64,000 nt of DNA from Polytrichum commune. Taxonomy: Eukaryota; Streptophyta; Polytrichopsida; Polytrichales; Polytrichaceae. The position numbers and the translations under genes are program-made. Below the pieces are notes generated by a model. It made no database searches. It was not told the DNA's origin and worked only from the letters and a program-made list of their open reading frames with translations. The DNA is taken from the NCBI GenBank assembly GCA_950295325.1, contig OX485807.1, positions 3,472,501-3,536,500 on the forward strand, read 5' to 3'. Of this stretch, positions 43,347 to 56,054 are shown piece after piece. Position 1 is the stretch's first letter. Each line of letters begins with the position of its first letter.

Positions 43347-46300
43347 GAAGGTTCAAGGTTCAGAGGATCCTTGTTTTTGTGCAGCCTGTAATCCCTCTTC
43401 TGCTCAGTAGAGGTTACTGTGACCGTGGGCTCACTGTTCTCAGAGCTTTCCATACAGTTGTAAAAGGCTCGGAGAACACCTTAGTTTGTTTTATATACTT
43501 GCACATATTACGTACATGTACGTGCCTACGTCCATCGCTGATGTTAATTCGATCCATTCTGCCAAAAATGTAATTCTACCAGCTTGTATGACAATGTATA
43601 TCTTTTCCTTTTCATTTCCAGTTCTGAGATCTGTACATTAGCTTTAAATGCTACTTGTTGTCAACATCTGAACACCTTGAACTGCATTTTGATATTTTAA
43701 TTCGTGACTTGTATGAATTCGATGACGCTTGTTCAACACTTCACTCGTTTCTTTTCTAGTATATTCCATCACTTGTTCTTCTTCCAACTCCATCTCCAGT
43801 AATAGGCCATTTGTGTTGGTTATGGTGGTTCTCTTGTAGAAAGCCACTCCATGAGCTTTCAAAGGTTTCTCATGAAATCAAATTAATCAAAGTTGAGAAA
43901 CCTTTGAAATCACAATTCTCACTCATCATTTCATCTTCAGTGCTGCACTTGTGTTGCAAAGAGTATGAATGTTGTGAATGTTATTCTCTACATTTCATCC
44001 TAAAACCTGAGATAATCATCTTCAAGGTGAAGTACCCTAAAACTGACAATTATTCCCCAAAAAACCTTTTTCTTCCCAAGGGTAATGCCTCTTGGGGTAA
44101 CACTTGGGGATGTTAGAGATTTGCCCATCTCTTAAGGAAATTCTGCAGAACCTTAAAGAGATACTTCTGAGTTTTTGACATTAGAGTTCAATTATCTGTC
44201 ATCTAAATTCCACGTCTTACAAGGTGTTGTATCTTGCCAGAGTTGATCTTATTCCTTGACAGGCCCACATTTTCTTGGCAACTTCAATTTATGAATTTCC
44301 ATCCAGGTGAATTTTTCATGCACTTGAATATTTGATCTCCGCATACTATTGGATGTCATCGTGAATGGACAGGGTGTAGTTATCAATTAGATAGATGAGA
44401 AGTTTCAAGAAGCATTGTTGGTAACTTCCACATCTGACCCATAAAGCCTTGGATTTAAATCATGAGGTGAACTTGTCTTTGAGCTCTTTAAGCTTGGTTG
44501 TTAGAAATCATTCATGAAAGAGAGAAACTAAAGACAAACTACAAAAATTAAACAAGCATTGATGTGCATTTTGATTACACATAGTAAGTTCTGTTGATTC
44601 AAATATTCAATACATATCCATTACTTTTATCATAAGTAGTTTAATGTATCTAAACACAAAACTTCAAACCTCATCTATGTTACATCATGTGTGCAACTAA
44701 CAATGGTATGAGCTTCATACGTGGGAAAATTTTGCAACATTTTGAAAATGCTCAAGATAAATAAATCTATCATTGTTTCATAGTTTGCAATTACATAACA
44801 CTTGCATGAGTTGTGGAGATGGTCCTTTTCATAAAATTGCAAAAATAACTTTTATTGGATGATCGTTAGAATTGGTTCATCATGATATGTATGAATTGTT
44901 TATCATGTAAAACCATAATACTTGATGATATTTAATATCATTAAATGAAGCTAAATGCATGTTTCAAGAGATCAATTTTTGTTTAAGATTGTGAGTACCA
45001 TTATACTACAACTTAATTCAATGTAATTTATAGATTGATGTAGTCTATGCTAACATGTTAAACTACATATACATCATAATCTAAAGCTATGCTTTATTCA
45101 ACACATTATGATAAACTATAATAAATATAATAATGTACTAGATGTGTTTTGTGCAACCTATATTTTTTTAAATGAATATAAATATGTAATAACTATATAA
45201 TAGTTTGATCAATTTTTATTTATAATATTTACAATATGATAACATCCATTTTTATTTACCTATATAAAAATGTTAATAAATTTTATTGGGGATATAGTAT
45301 AATACAATAGTATGTATAATCGAATTGGTATTTAAATGTCAAAGTGTTTATTATAGTTGATAAAAACACAATGTTCACTTTATTATCAGAGTGTTTTTGA
45401 AAATTCTCAATACCTCAATTAAAGCTCAAAGAGATCAACCAAACATATAAAGGTTATATATAACAAACATAAATAAATTGAAATACAATGCAAGTAAGTG
45501 AATCCTTACTGAAAAGTGAGAGCAATTCAGCCACGAAGTGTAAACATGACCATTCTTATATCTCCCACTAGGGCTTTGACACTCTTTGTGGAACACATAA
45601 GGTGAAATGTTGTTGGATGTCCTTCATTGTATAAGGTAGTATGCCCCAAGTGAAGATATGGGGTTAAATGGCTGTGAGGGGATAAAACCAACACCCCATT
45701 TGCAATCCTAGTGGGATACCCTTTGAGCATCTGTAATATTGCCTCAACAAGAAGGGAAAAACCTGCAAAGCAAGGGTGAATGAGTGTGGAATTAATTAAA
45801 AAATCACATAGCTTCGAAAAGGTGTTGAAAAGGTTTTCAATGCAGGTTTCAGAAGATTTTTCAAAATGTACAATTACCTTTAGACCCCAATAACTTTTCC
45901 CATTGTTTATAGCTATTTGGATTTATATAGATTCTAGTTTAGCCTATGCATATGACAATCCATGGGCATGAGCATATGAAGTGGAGTTCATCCGGAAAGG
46001 GTGCAAGCTATATAATAACAAGTGGTTTATATTGCAACTTGCAGAGAATTTAGTGATTCAATCACCATTGCGCCATTTATGGTATTTAGTGTCACATGTG
46101 TAATAGTGTCACTTACCCCATTTTGAGGCGTATGCTAGGTTACATTCATGATCAAACAACTTCACCATTAGTACCACCTCATGACACTTGGCATCCAAGT
46201 GCACTTACTAATATCTTGGCATCAATATGTTCAAGTGTGTTATGAGATATATGCCTAGGTTACACATGGTCTACAAGTTGACTAAAGTGTACACAAATAA

Positions 46301-46500
46301 CATTTGGCATTAAGATGGGGTTTTAATGCGTTCCTCCAAAGTCGGATCTAAAGCATAATGTCGGATCCAAAGTCGGATACAAAGCATAATCTAAAAAAAA
46401 CATCAAACAAAAAAAAAACCCTTCAGTATCATTAATAATGAGATGAATACAAACTATGGTGTAGGAGCAAGTGTGGTGGATGAATGAATGGAAGACTTAC
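43347..46500. other. Gene-poor AT-rich stretch after SDH
   Basis: It starts with the SDH 3' UTR, whose end is not clear. From about 44500 to 45500 the sequence is very AT-rich. ORFs at 43811-44116 and 45527-45730 are unsupported. Confidence 0.5.
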
Positions 46501-47350
46501 TATGAGCATTTGCCCACCCATTATGCATAATGCTAATGCGAGAATCCCAACCACTCATACAGACTGAACATGCCCTCCATTGTAATGGATCATGATGACA
46601 ACCACCAATCCCAAATTACATGGCACTCGATGTTAGCCCTTCCAAACTCTCGGCATCTTTGTATTAGTTGCAAAGTTTTTTGTGCTAGAACTATAAAGAA
46701 GGGCATATGTATTTTTGGGCGATATTGTCAAGGTTGGCAAACTAGTGGAAAAGACAAGTACTTTCACATCCCTCCACAAGAATTGTTGAATTACCACATT
46801 CATAAATCCTTCACATCAATCCAATATGCTTGGGCATTATCCACCATGAAACCTTTGAAATCCACATTCAAGACACCATTTGCGTGCATCACAACATCAA
46901 GATTTTATCATAAAATCATATGGGCATGTGCATCCGCAAATTGCATATTGCAACAAACTATGTGAGTACCTTGCAATATGCGTTGTCATAGACATGGCAT
47001 TTCATTGTAGTCCACTCATAGATGCACTTCCCATGATCAAACATGATCCATGGAATTTCCATGTCGCCCTCAATTTGCATATTCTTCACTAGCTTAAAGC
47101 CACTCCCAGGGAAATCAATTGACACCTTGAAAACAAAGACCTATTCTTTGAGCTAACCGGGAAACCTACTATCATGGACAAACTTGAATCCAAAGTGGTC
47201 CTTCAATGCCATGATACTATTCATTATACCCATTCTACTGTGAACGAACCATTTAGACCCTACCACAAAGTTCATACAATTGGGAGACACCAAGGTGGAA
47301 AATTTATCCATGACCTCTGTGAAAGTGGTTATTCTCTTTTGCATAAGGTG
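46500..47350 (-). mobile_element. Decayed MULE fragment, copy 2
   Basis: On the minus strand, SIMALKDHFGFKFVHDSRFP (47153-47344) aligns with SIMALKDHSRFKYIHDSKFP of copy 1 at 17.9 kb. It continues VSIDFPGSGFKLVKNMQIEG, WTTMKCHVYDNAYCKVLT, then after shifts ECGNSTILVEGCESTCLFH and NIAQKYI, the same order as copy 1. The N-terminal and SWIM parts are missing. It is the same family in opposite orientation, and independently inserted as far as can be seen. Confidence 0.75.
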
Positions 47351-48552
47351 TTTATAGCAAGTAATATGTTAATAGTTGTTTGCTTGTTGCCATACCGATA
47401 GCATAATTTTTGCATTGGCTCAAGAAAAACAAAACCATACATTTTCATTGGCATTCCTTATCCCACAAAGTGTTTTTATGATATAAAAAAATATAACTTT
47501 TGGTACCATCTCAAGAGATTGCAAGTCCCTAAGCATCTCGGGCCCATGGTAGCTACAAGTTGTGTCCAACAGGCTTGGTTGACACGCTATTCACCGCTGC
47601 TGCTTGTCGGAGTTGGTAGTGGACATATGTGTGGGGTTGGACCTTCAAAAGCAAACAACATGAAAATGGAAGAAGAATGATCCTTATGTAACTCCTTTTG
47701 TGCCCCTAGTTTCTATTTCAAATTAAATGTAGTTTTTTTTAGTTTTGTGCACATTGTATCATTTATGGCTATTGTGGACAAACCCCTTTCACATGGAGGC
47801 TTTGCACACTTCATGGCCCCACACACCTCCAAGTATGATAAGAAACTTACCTCTTTTTTTTCTTGCTCCAGACCAAAGTACCTAAATTTTGGAGATTTAA
47901 ATTCTCAATATGGAGTCTTGCTTGAGGAAAAAAAAAAAAAAAAAAAAAACTCCAAAAAATGATGTCACACGACATTGCTATGACTTTGTCCATTTCCTTA
48001 GGACTCAAAACCTACCATAAACTTATTGGGTTCAATCTTAAGGTGCATTTACATTAGGGTTCATGATCAAAGAAAAAATTAATTCAAGCAATTTTATATC
48101 GAGAGCAATATTTTGAACTCAAGGTATGAAAACCGAAGTGCAAAAAGTCTGGCATCACTTTCCCATCAAATCTCAACAATCCCTACACAAAAATACTCCT
48201 CCTAGTTTGAGAAACCAATCTTGAAGCTTGGGACTGGTCTTGAGTCAGAATGTAAGCTTTGAGGCTCATTTTGGACCCTTTTAAAATGTTCACCAATAAT
48301 TCACTTTATTTTGAAGTTTCTATGGTCTTGGACCCTCAATGTAAATCCACCATTTTAGTGGACCACCACTAACTTCACTTCAAAGTTGGTTGGTGGGTCC
48401 ACTAACTCCATATTCCATTCCATTTGGGCCTCCTCGAGCTAATCAGAAGTTCTTCGTCGTGGACCTCGCATTAGACTAGGGTTTCGCAATCCCAGTTGGA
48501 GCACAGACACAAAGGGAAGGAATTTTGACGACGAGCGTTTGGGAGGGCAGCC
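47351..48552. other. Upstream region of the gamma-CA gene
   Basis: No gene. It includes an A22 run at 47928-47949 and, near 48440-48550, the GC-richer 5' flank whose counterpart is found before the pseudogene at about 52550-52637 (shared TTGGAGCACAGACACA or TTGCAGCACAGACACA text), so this is probably 5' UTR or proximal promoter. Confidence 0.5.
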
Positions 48553-51360
48553 ATGGGGACGCTCGGGAGAGTGGTCTACTCGCTCGGCAAGGCGGCTCGC
48601 GAGACCGGCCAGGCCCTCGACCGCCTCGGCTGCCGCTTGCAAGGCGTCACCGCATTCAAAGAGGATCGTAAGTTACCTCACTCTGCCTCGATCGATCCGC
48701 TGGAATGGCATGCCCATACATAAAGAGATCTCACGAAACGGGCTTGGAATGTGTTCAATGGGATGCTGTATTTTGTCGAGAGTAGGTTTCTATCAAGACT
48801 ATTCTACACTGGTCATGTCGAGGATGTCGAAGTGGCTCGGGTCAGTGATGATAATACAGAGTCTACGCAAATCTGCCAATATTGCGAAGCAATCGAGGAT
48901 TGAGAATGCATCACATATACCTCTAGGTGTATGTTACTATAAAACCCTTAGATATGAACCTGGAAGGAGCTGGAGCTCGTGAATGTGATGCAATTAGGGG
49001 TTTGGGATGGGATGGGATGGGATGCCCATACATGAAGGGATCCCCCAGTCGGGGCTCGGAGCATGGTCAGTGTGGTTGTGTTTGTCGAGAGTAGGTTTTC
49101 ATCGAGACTAGGCTACGTTGTCCATGTCGAGGGCGTCGAAGTGGCTAGGGTTTGTGATGATACAGAGACTATGCAAGTCTGCCAATATTGCGAAGCAGTT
49201 GAGAATTTGGATTGTTTCAAGTAGACCTCTGTTACTGGAAAGTCCCATGTATCAAGCTGGAAGCAGCTGGAACTTGTGAATGTGATGCATTCAGGGTTTG
49301 GTTTTGTTCGAGATGGGATGGGAAGGGATGGGATGTGCATAGATGAAGGGATCCCACAGTCGGGGCTCGGAGCATGGTCAATTTGTTGTGTTTTCAACGA
49401 GATGAGGTTACATTCTCCATGTCGAGGGTGTCGACGTGGCTAGGATTGATGATGATGATACAGAGACCACGCAAGTCTGCCAATGTTGCGAAGCAATGGA
49501 GGATTTAGAATGTTTCACATATTTCTCTGTTACTGTAAAGCCCCGGGTATCAAGCTTGATTCAGCTTGAGCATTGTGAATGTAATGCAATTAGGCATTTG
49601 GGGAGATGAACAACATGGTTACAGAGTAGATGACTCTGAACTCTACCATCATTGGTTTCAGGTATATTCAATTTTGTTCTTAAAACGGGCTCAACAATTC
49701 ATGTCTGAGTGTTTTTTTGTGTGTGTGTTTGTGTTTGCAGTGTCAAGGCATCGAACCTTGATGAATCTGTTTGATAAAACACCTGTGATCGAGGAATCTG
49801 CATTTGTAGCTCCTAGTGCTTCTATAGTTGGCAATGTGCAAATTGGAGAGAAGTCTTCCATTTGGTATGGCTGCGTTCTTCGAGGTAAACCTCTCACCTA
49901 GTTCTGTGTTCTTAATGTACATTTGCCTTTCTCAAGTTTTAGGTTAGAGCAGATGTGTAATTCGAGTGTATGTTGGAACTGGCCTTTGATTGCTCCATAT
50001 TTTGAAGAGATGACCTTGGATTGAGGTGGGCATGTGGCTCACCATGAGCATCTACCTTACAATCAGGCCATGCATGAGAGTCTGAACGTTGATGTAGCCT
50101 TGATTTGTTGAGATCATGTCTTCCCTGCTAACTGTGTAATTGGAGTTTCTTTCTGTGGCAGGTGATGTGAACCACATCCAAGTTGGCTCAGAGACAAATA
50201 TTCAGGACAACGCTTTGGTCCATGTTGCAAAAACCAATGTCAGTGGCCATGTGTCTCCAACGATCATTGGCAATAAAGTCACTGTTGGTAAGTGCTCCTC
50301 TACTATGCTGGATATGGTTGGGTCTGTATATTAACAACAGGTGGTTAAAGCTACTGTTTCCAGTCATGTTGAACTATTGTCTAGCAAGTCATTAAGGAGC
50401 AGGAATGAATCAGGTATTTTTAATTCAGCTCAACAAATGTTTTTTCCTGTGTTGGATTGCAGGACATAGTGCTGTTCTGCATGCTTGCACCTTGGAGGAT
50501 GAGTCATTTATAGGGATGGGTGCCACTATTTTGGATGGTGCCGTGGTAGAGAAAGGTGCCATGGTGGCGGCTGGCTCTCTGGTGGCACAGAATACCCGCA
50601 TACCTAGTGGACAGGTCTACCCATTCTTCTATTTTCTTTCCTTTGAGGTTTCAGAACCTGTTGGTGAACCAACCACACTGTACCTTTATGTACTCTATCT
50701 TAGGAGTGTTGGAACCGGAGAGATGTATCCAGGAGGATCTGTAGAGTTATTGTAATTATTGTAATTGAAGCCTCAGAGAGCTACAAGAATTAGTCCTGTG
50801 GACTCTGAGTCTTGTTTGCATGCATTATTTATGGATTTTTTTGGTTGGAAATGACTGGGAGGGATATGCAAGGAGGATTGTACCTTCTTAGTTTAAACAC
50901 TTCTGGTTGACATTCCAGATCATTTGTATGTGTTGAACAAGTTATTCTATCCAGAGTCCATATATTGAACAGGTGTCAAACTAAACTGAGTTGACTAGCC
51001 TGGATCTATGATCGATCAAAATAAGAGTTGTGCTCCACTAACTTGGAAGTCTATTTAGACTGACTCGTAAGTTTGTTGGGATTACTGCAGGTTTGGGCAG
51101 GAAACCCTGCCAAATTTTTAAGGGAACTTACAGCTGAGGAGCAGTCTTTCATAAAGGTATCTGCAAATAATTATACAGGTTTGGGAGAGGTTCATGCGAA
51201 GGAGAACTCTAAGACTTTTGTTGAGATTGAAGCAGACAAGACGCAGAGAAGGAAATGGGAACAACAGTCTGATGACTATGACTCCCATTTGGGTATAATC
51301 CGTTCTAAGGCTCCACAAGTTGCCTTTCCAGACAACATGGCCTCAAAAGGTCCCCATTAA
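48553..51360 (+). CDS. Mitochondrial gamma carbonic anhydrase (complex I subunit), five exons
   Basis: Exons: 48553-48667, 49741-49884, 50162-50287, 50463-50614, 51091-51360. All introns are GT-AG and the total is 807 bp, 268 aa (plant gamma-CA1 about 275). The start MGTLGRVVYSLGKAARETGQ is the conserved plant gamma-CA N-terminus. The body is a left-handed beta helix of hexapeptide repeats (VAPSASIVGNVQIG, IGMGATILDGAVV). The zinc histidines are at H107 (NALVHVAK), H130 and H135 (GHSAVLHAC), and R86 and D88 (LRGDVN) are kept, as in catalytic-type members. The protein belongs to the membrane-anchored carbonic anhydrase domain of plant mitochondrial complex I, on the matrix side. AATAAA at 51385 is a candidate poly(A) signal. 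A broken duplicate follows 1.3 kb downstream. Confidence 0.95.
48700..49605 (+). repeat. Three ~300-bp tandem repeats in gamma-CA intron 1
   Basis: GTCGAGG(A/G)(T/C/G)GTCGA(A/C)GTGGCT recurs at 48817, 49127 and 49421. Each is preceded by GGATGCCCATACAT- and GAGAGTAGGTTT-like text and followed by TGATACAGAG, GCAA(A/G)TCTGCCAAT(A/G)TTGCGAAGCA and GTGAATGTGATGCAATTAGG-like text. GGATGGGATGGGATGG runs sit at the unit joints. The array accounts for most of the 1073-bp intron. Confidence 0.88.
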
Positions 51361-52082
51361 TTTGATGGGATATTTGTGGTATTTAATAAATCAGAGACTT
51401 GGATTGGCTCTTTCACATGACTCCGCATTCTCCAAATGAAGATGAGTAATTTACATTGTTGGATGCTCCTGATGAGGGGATGTGCAAATTAAATTTCATG
51501 TGTTGAGGCTTGCTCACTTTTGGAATGTAACCCAACTTGAAGTATGGAGCTGTTGCTTTTCATGTGCTTTGGCAAAGTCAATTTTTAATGTCTCAGAATA
51601 TATGAGACATTCCCAGAGATGGGCTTTTTTCCCAGTTGTGCCATCAACAGTTTAGTGTAGAATGACATGGTGTTGGAGCTTGAATGAATGCAATTTAATC
51701 AAAATCCATCTGACATAATCTCAGATGACATGACAGATTGGAAGTTGATTTCTTTCTAATGGCTACCTATCTTAGTATAACAGTGCAATTTTGTAACAAA
51801 GAGATTTTGGGCAACTCCTTACCACTTCCTAGAACAATTCAGGTTGTCATGTGATTTAAAAATTGCATGTAGGCTTGAAAAGAACTCAATCCACTCCTAA
51901 AACTTCATATGCTTATCTCTCCTGTGGAATATAAGACTTCTATAGTTGGACCCCAAATGAGTGATTTGTAAGTTCCATAACTCATGTGAGAGTCTGTGTT
52001 GTGATACAATTGGATGATCTGAGCAGTTTCAACTTTCTTTATATATCTTTCTCTTTGTGGACTTGTGGGTATATTTTAATTT

Positions 52083-52106
52083 GTTTGTTTGTTTGTTTGT
52101 TTGTTT
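52083..52106. repeat. (TTTG)n microsatellite
   Basis: About six TTTG units, 0.7 kb downstream of the gamma-CA stop codon. Confidence 0.95.
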
Positions 52107-52637
52107 CTCTTAAATTTTATGATTTTGTACACATGTCAGACAACAACTTGCTCCAGTCTTCCCATTGCCTCTTACCTCCGGAAATGTTGTAGAAATCCAG
52201 GAACCCCTGAAGTTACTGGTGTCGTGTAAGGTGGATTCCTTCTTACAGGTTGAGTTGGATGAATTAAAGTCTAAACAATTTGCCATCATTTAATGATTGC
52301 TGCATGTTTTGTTTCCTTTTTTGCAATCAATTCAAAATCAAGCGTGTAAGAAGCTCCTGCTAACTTAATGAGAAGCCTCCTTTCTTCAAGCTCTCAATCT
52401 CTCTAACTTAATGTACCTAAAGGGGCCCTAAATAGCCCATAGTCTGAAACCATGAAATTTTAATTCGCGCGGACCTCCTAATGCATTTGCTAATATAGTT
52501 TGTGCCAACCCTTCCCTTAAGTTAGTTAGGTGCACTTTGTCCCCTAGTTGCTCCACTCTCTGCCTTCTCGCATTAGGGCCAGGGTTGCAGCACAGACACA
52601 GGGGATGAAATTGAGGGCCAGAGTTTGCAGGGCGCCC

Positions 52638-54292
52638 ATGGGGATGCTTGGGAGGGGGTGAGCTACTCGATCGGCAAGGCGTCTCGTGGGACCAGGCCGC
52701 CACGCCTACTACTTGCAAGGCGTCCACGCAATCAAGGAGGATTGCAAGTCAGCTCACTTTGCTTTCTCAAGTGTACCATTGTTACTTTCAGGCAAATTCA
52801 ATTTTTTGCGTGACTTGGGCTCCATGGTTTATGCCCAAAAGCTGACAGTGTCTATTTGTGTGTTTTCATCGTCAATGCATCGACACATGATGAACCTGTT
52901 TGATAAGACACCCGTGATCAAGGATTCCACATTTGATGGATCCTAGTGCTTCTATAATTGGCGATGTGCAAATTGGAGAGAAGTCTTCTATTGGTATGGC
53001 TGCAACTTTTGAGGTAATACCGCCTTGTAGTTCTCTGTCCTCCACAATTTGCTTGTCACAAGTGGTTAGCCTGCAGCAGATTTATACGTTAAATGCATTA
53101 TAACTTGGCATAGATTATCCCAGACATGTTTTCTTACTCAGTAGGGATAATACTCAGTGATAGAGGGATATGATATGCACTTATGGCATTTTACCTCATG
53201 CCTGGGCCATGGGTATGGAGGTGTAGCCCTGATTTGTTGTCATGATGTCTCTTTTTTTATATCTGTTATTGTAGTTCCTTCTTTGGCAGGTGATGTGAAC
53301 ACATCCAATTGGACTACAGGCAGATATCCAGCATGACACTTCGGTACTCACTGCCAAAAATCAATGTGAATGGCAAAGTGGCCCTGACAATCATCGCAAT
53401 AAATTTACTGTTGGTAAGGACTCCACTGCCACATTGGGTTGGTTTTATCCTTATTATTTCCTGTACCTATATCCTTGTATGTGCATGCATTGTGTGGCGG
53501 TGAAGTGTGTCTTTTTGCTATAGAGACCATAGGCCGCTGTTTGTACTCATGTTGGGCTATTGTCTAGGTAGGTCATGAAGGAGCAGGAATGAATCAGATG
53601 TCCTTGCTTTAAGCTCAGGACATGTTTTCTCTGGGATGATTTGCCGTGCACAGTGTATATCTAGAGGGTTCTGTACAGTTGTTGTGGATAAAATCCAAAT
53701 TGATGTTTTAAGCTCAACTTCAAGCTTTATCTAGAGGTTGATTTGTGTTCCAAGAGTTTCAAGCAAATTGCTCAGCGGCATGATGCTTCACTCAGGCTTT
53801 ATGTATTTCTTGCTCTTTGAGTCTCATTTGCACCAACAGGTTTTGAAATGAGGTTGTCCCTTGTATGCGTTTGTCTTGCAGAATATCCTATGGTTGAGAT
53901 CCCAAAGAAGCTTTACATGGTGATACAAACTTCTCTTAGTCGACTTGCTGTAGATTTCAAGCATTGATCAAATAAGATTTGTGCTCCATTGAGTTGGCAA
54001 TTCATGGGGACAAGTCATGGATTATTTACTTGTGAGCTCTGTTGCAGATTTGGCATGAAATCCTGTAAGATTTCAAGGAATCTTAACAGCTGAGGAGAAG
54101 TCGTTTCTAAAGGTATCTGCAGATAATTCTGTGGGTTTGGGAGATTTCTGCAAACGAGAGCTGGAAAAGACATTTGAGGAGATTGAAGCAACAGATGCAG
54201 AATGGGAACTAGTCTGATGACTATGACTCCCATTTGGGTATCATCCACAAGTTAATTTTTCGGACAATTTGGCCTCAAAAGGTTCCCATTGA
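52638..54292 (+). pseudogene. Tandem-duplicated gamma carbonic anhydrase pseudogene
   Basis: Exon 1-like (52638-52747) has MGMLG then loses frame, and its donor is GC instead of GT. Exon 2-like (52871-53015) lacks the AG acceptor, has an inserted base near ATTTGATGGATCC and a lost base in TCTATTGGTATGG. Exon 3-like (53291-53413) lacks several bases. Exon 4 is missing, leaving only its edges near 53617-53690. Exon 5-like (54048-54292) has internal shifts and ends CCCATTGA. Introns and UTRs also match, so this is a DNA duplication, not a retrocopy. Its intron 1 is only ~120 bp and lacks the tandem array of the parent. Confidence 0.9.
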
Positions 54293-55740
54293 TGTGTGCA
54301 TGCCTTACACTCCCGTCGTACGTTGAAGGGAGATCTGTGATGATCAATAAATCAGACACCTGGATTGGCTCTTTCAACTTTCTCTGAAATATCAAGGTCA
54401 TTCAAAGTGAAGAATTAGCACATTACAATATTCAATGCTCATGATGAAGATTTCCAGATCGAAGTTGTGTATCTATGGATAATCACAATCGGTTTTCTCT
54501 TGTGTGTGTGTGGGGGGGGCGGGGGGTTTGCGCCTCTGCAGGATTGTTCTTCATGTGTATTGAGGAATTTATTATATTGATATCTCCAGGATATATGAGA
54601 CATGCCCAGAGATTAGCAGTTGGCTCATTTGAATCAAACTAAATCAAAATCCATCTTTAACTCAGAAAGGTCTGGAGCTTTTGGATGCCCTCTGAGGGCA
54701 AACTTTCTTGTTAAATATGCTTATCTCATAAAACAGATAAATCTGAATCAACAAGAACTGCAGTCAACTTATAACCACTGAATCCCAACCTTTGGTATGA
54801 TCCAGGGTATCCTAGTAGTCTTTTGTGACAGTTAAGTTGTGCAAGACACAGCCCCACTCAGATTCCTTGTAGATCTTTTACAAAAATCTGGGGTGTCCTG
54901 TGGAGATCAAAACCTTGTATAGTTGGACACCAGCCAAGTGCTTTGGAAGTTCCACCAGCCAATTTGTAGCACAACCTGATAGTTTGAGCAGTTTCAAGTA
55001 TCTTCAAATGATATGACAGAATTTGAGCATCATCTTGTGTGCCACTTGTTCATCATAGACGACAACAACATGAAGTTAATTACTTATGTGGAAGATCCTC
55101 TGGCATGAAAATTGATTCATCGCTTGGAAACCCTTGTGTGATGTTGATTTGCAGGTATAATTAATGTAGACTTTGCACTCTACATCACAAAATGTGTTCC
55201 TTAATTCTAATGTCCTTGAGTACATGACAAATTGACATTGGGTTGGTCCAGGTGGAAGCAGGTCCACAGAATGAGCTCTACCAAACATTTGCTTTGATCT
55301 TCCCGTAAAGGACAGCATGAGTCAATGCTTTGAAACTTGTATAATGTACCTGTGAGATTCGATGAGCATGTGCAAATCGTCATTTTTTGGGTTTGCAGTG
55401 TAAGATTCGATATGCTGTCGAGCCAACACGAACATGCTTATGTGTTAATTAGAACTTCTGGTCTGTATCAATTCTTATTGAAATTGGTCCTGACTCTTAA
55501 GCTTAAATGTCCACGTCACTGACAGGCTCAATCTGGGCCTATTTTGTATTGGTTGTGCATTTGAAACTTACCCACCATGGCCAAGGATTCATGGCAACAA
55601 TGTAAGTTAAAGGTGAAAAAGTTGAGAGTTCCTTTGCACCTTCAAATTTTATTTTTCTAGCAAAATTGATCGTGAAAGCAACTTCAGAGACCTCAATTTA
55701 GTAAATTGAATTTAAGTTGCAATGAAATGAAATTGATTCT
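54293..55740. other. Duplicated 3' flank, then unremarkable sequence
   Basis: To about 55070 it is a diverged copy of the sequence after the intact gamma-CA gene (shared AATAAATCAGA, TGGATTGGCTCTTTCA, TATATGAGACAT, TATAGTTGGAC and GAGCAGTTTCAA, in order). A G-rich patch lies at 54508-54527. After 55070 nothing is recognised. Confidence 0.6.
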
Positions 55741-56054
55741 AAAGTCCGAGAAGCCAAAAGGCTAATGGGACTTAGAGCACATCATGGTGGTTTCAAACCA
55801 GCTAATTTCTTAGAGTGGCGGAGTGTGGTAGCCTCCGAGATAGAGGTTAATGTTAACTTGATGGTCCAATTGAAAGAAAGACTCCCTAGTATTACATTCT
55901 CAAATAGTGATGGAAGCTTATCTCTAATTGGGTTGTATAAGGGACACCCCAACACAAAGTGTGCCTCATTTTCAACTGCATTGTAAAAGGAAAAGTGACA
56001 TAATCTATCATCTCTAGAGATAGGGATAGTCAATTTGTCCAATGAATCAACCAT
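55741..56054 (-). mobile_element. LINE (non-LTR retrotransposon) 3' end, copy 1
   Basis: The minus strand encodes LTIPISRDDRLCHFSFYNAV, ENEAHFVLGCPLYNPIRDKL, PSLFENVILG and TLRHSKKLAGLKPP. This is the zinc-binding region after RT (zf-RVT type) in plant LINEs. One cysteine of the finger is changed (CHFSF for CHFCS). The 3' limit matches that of the copy at 57.27 kb. Confidence 0.75.
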
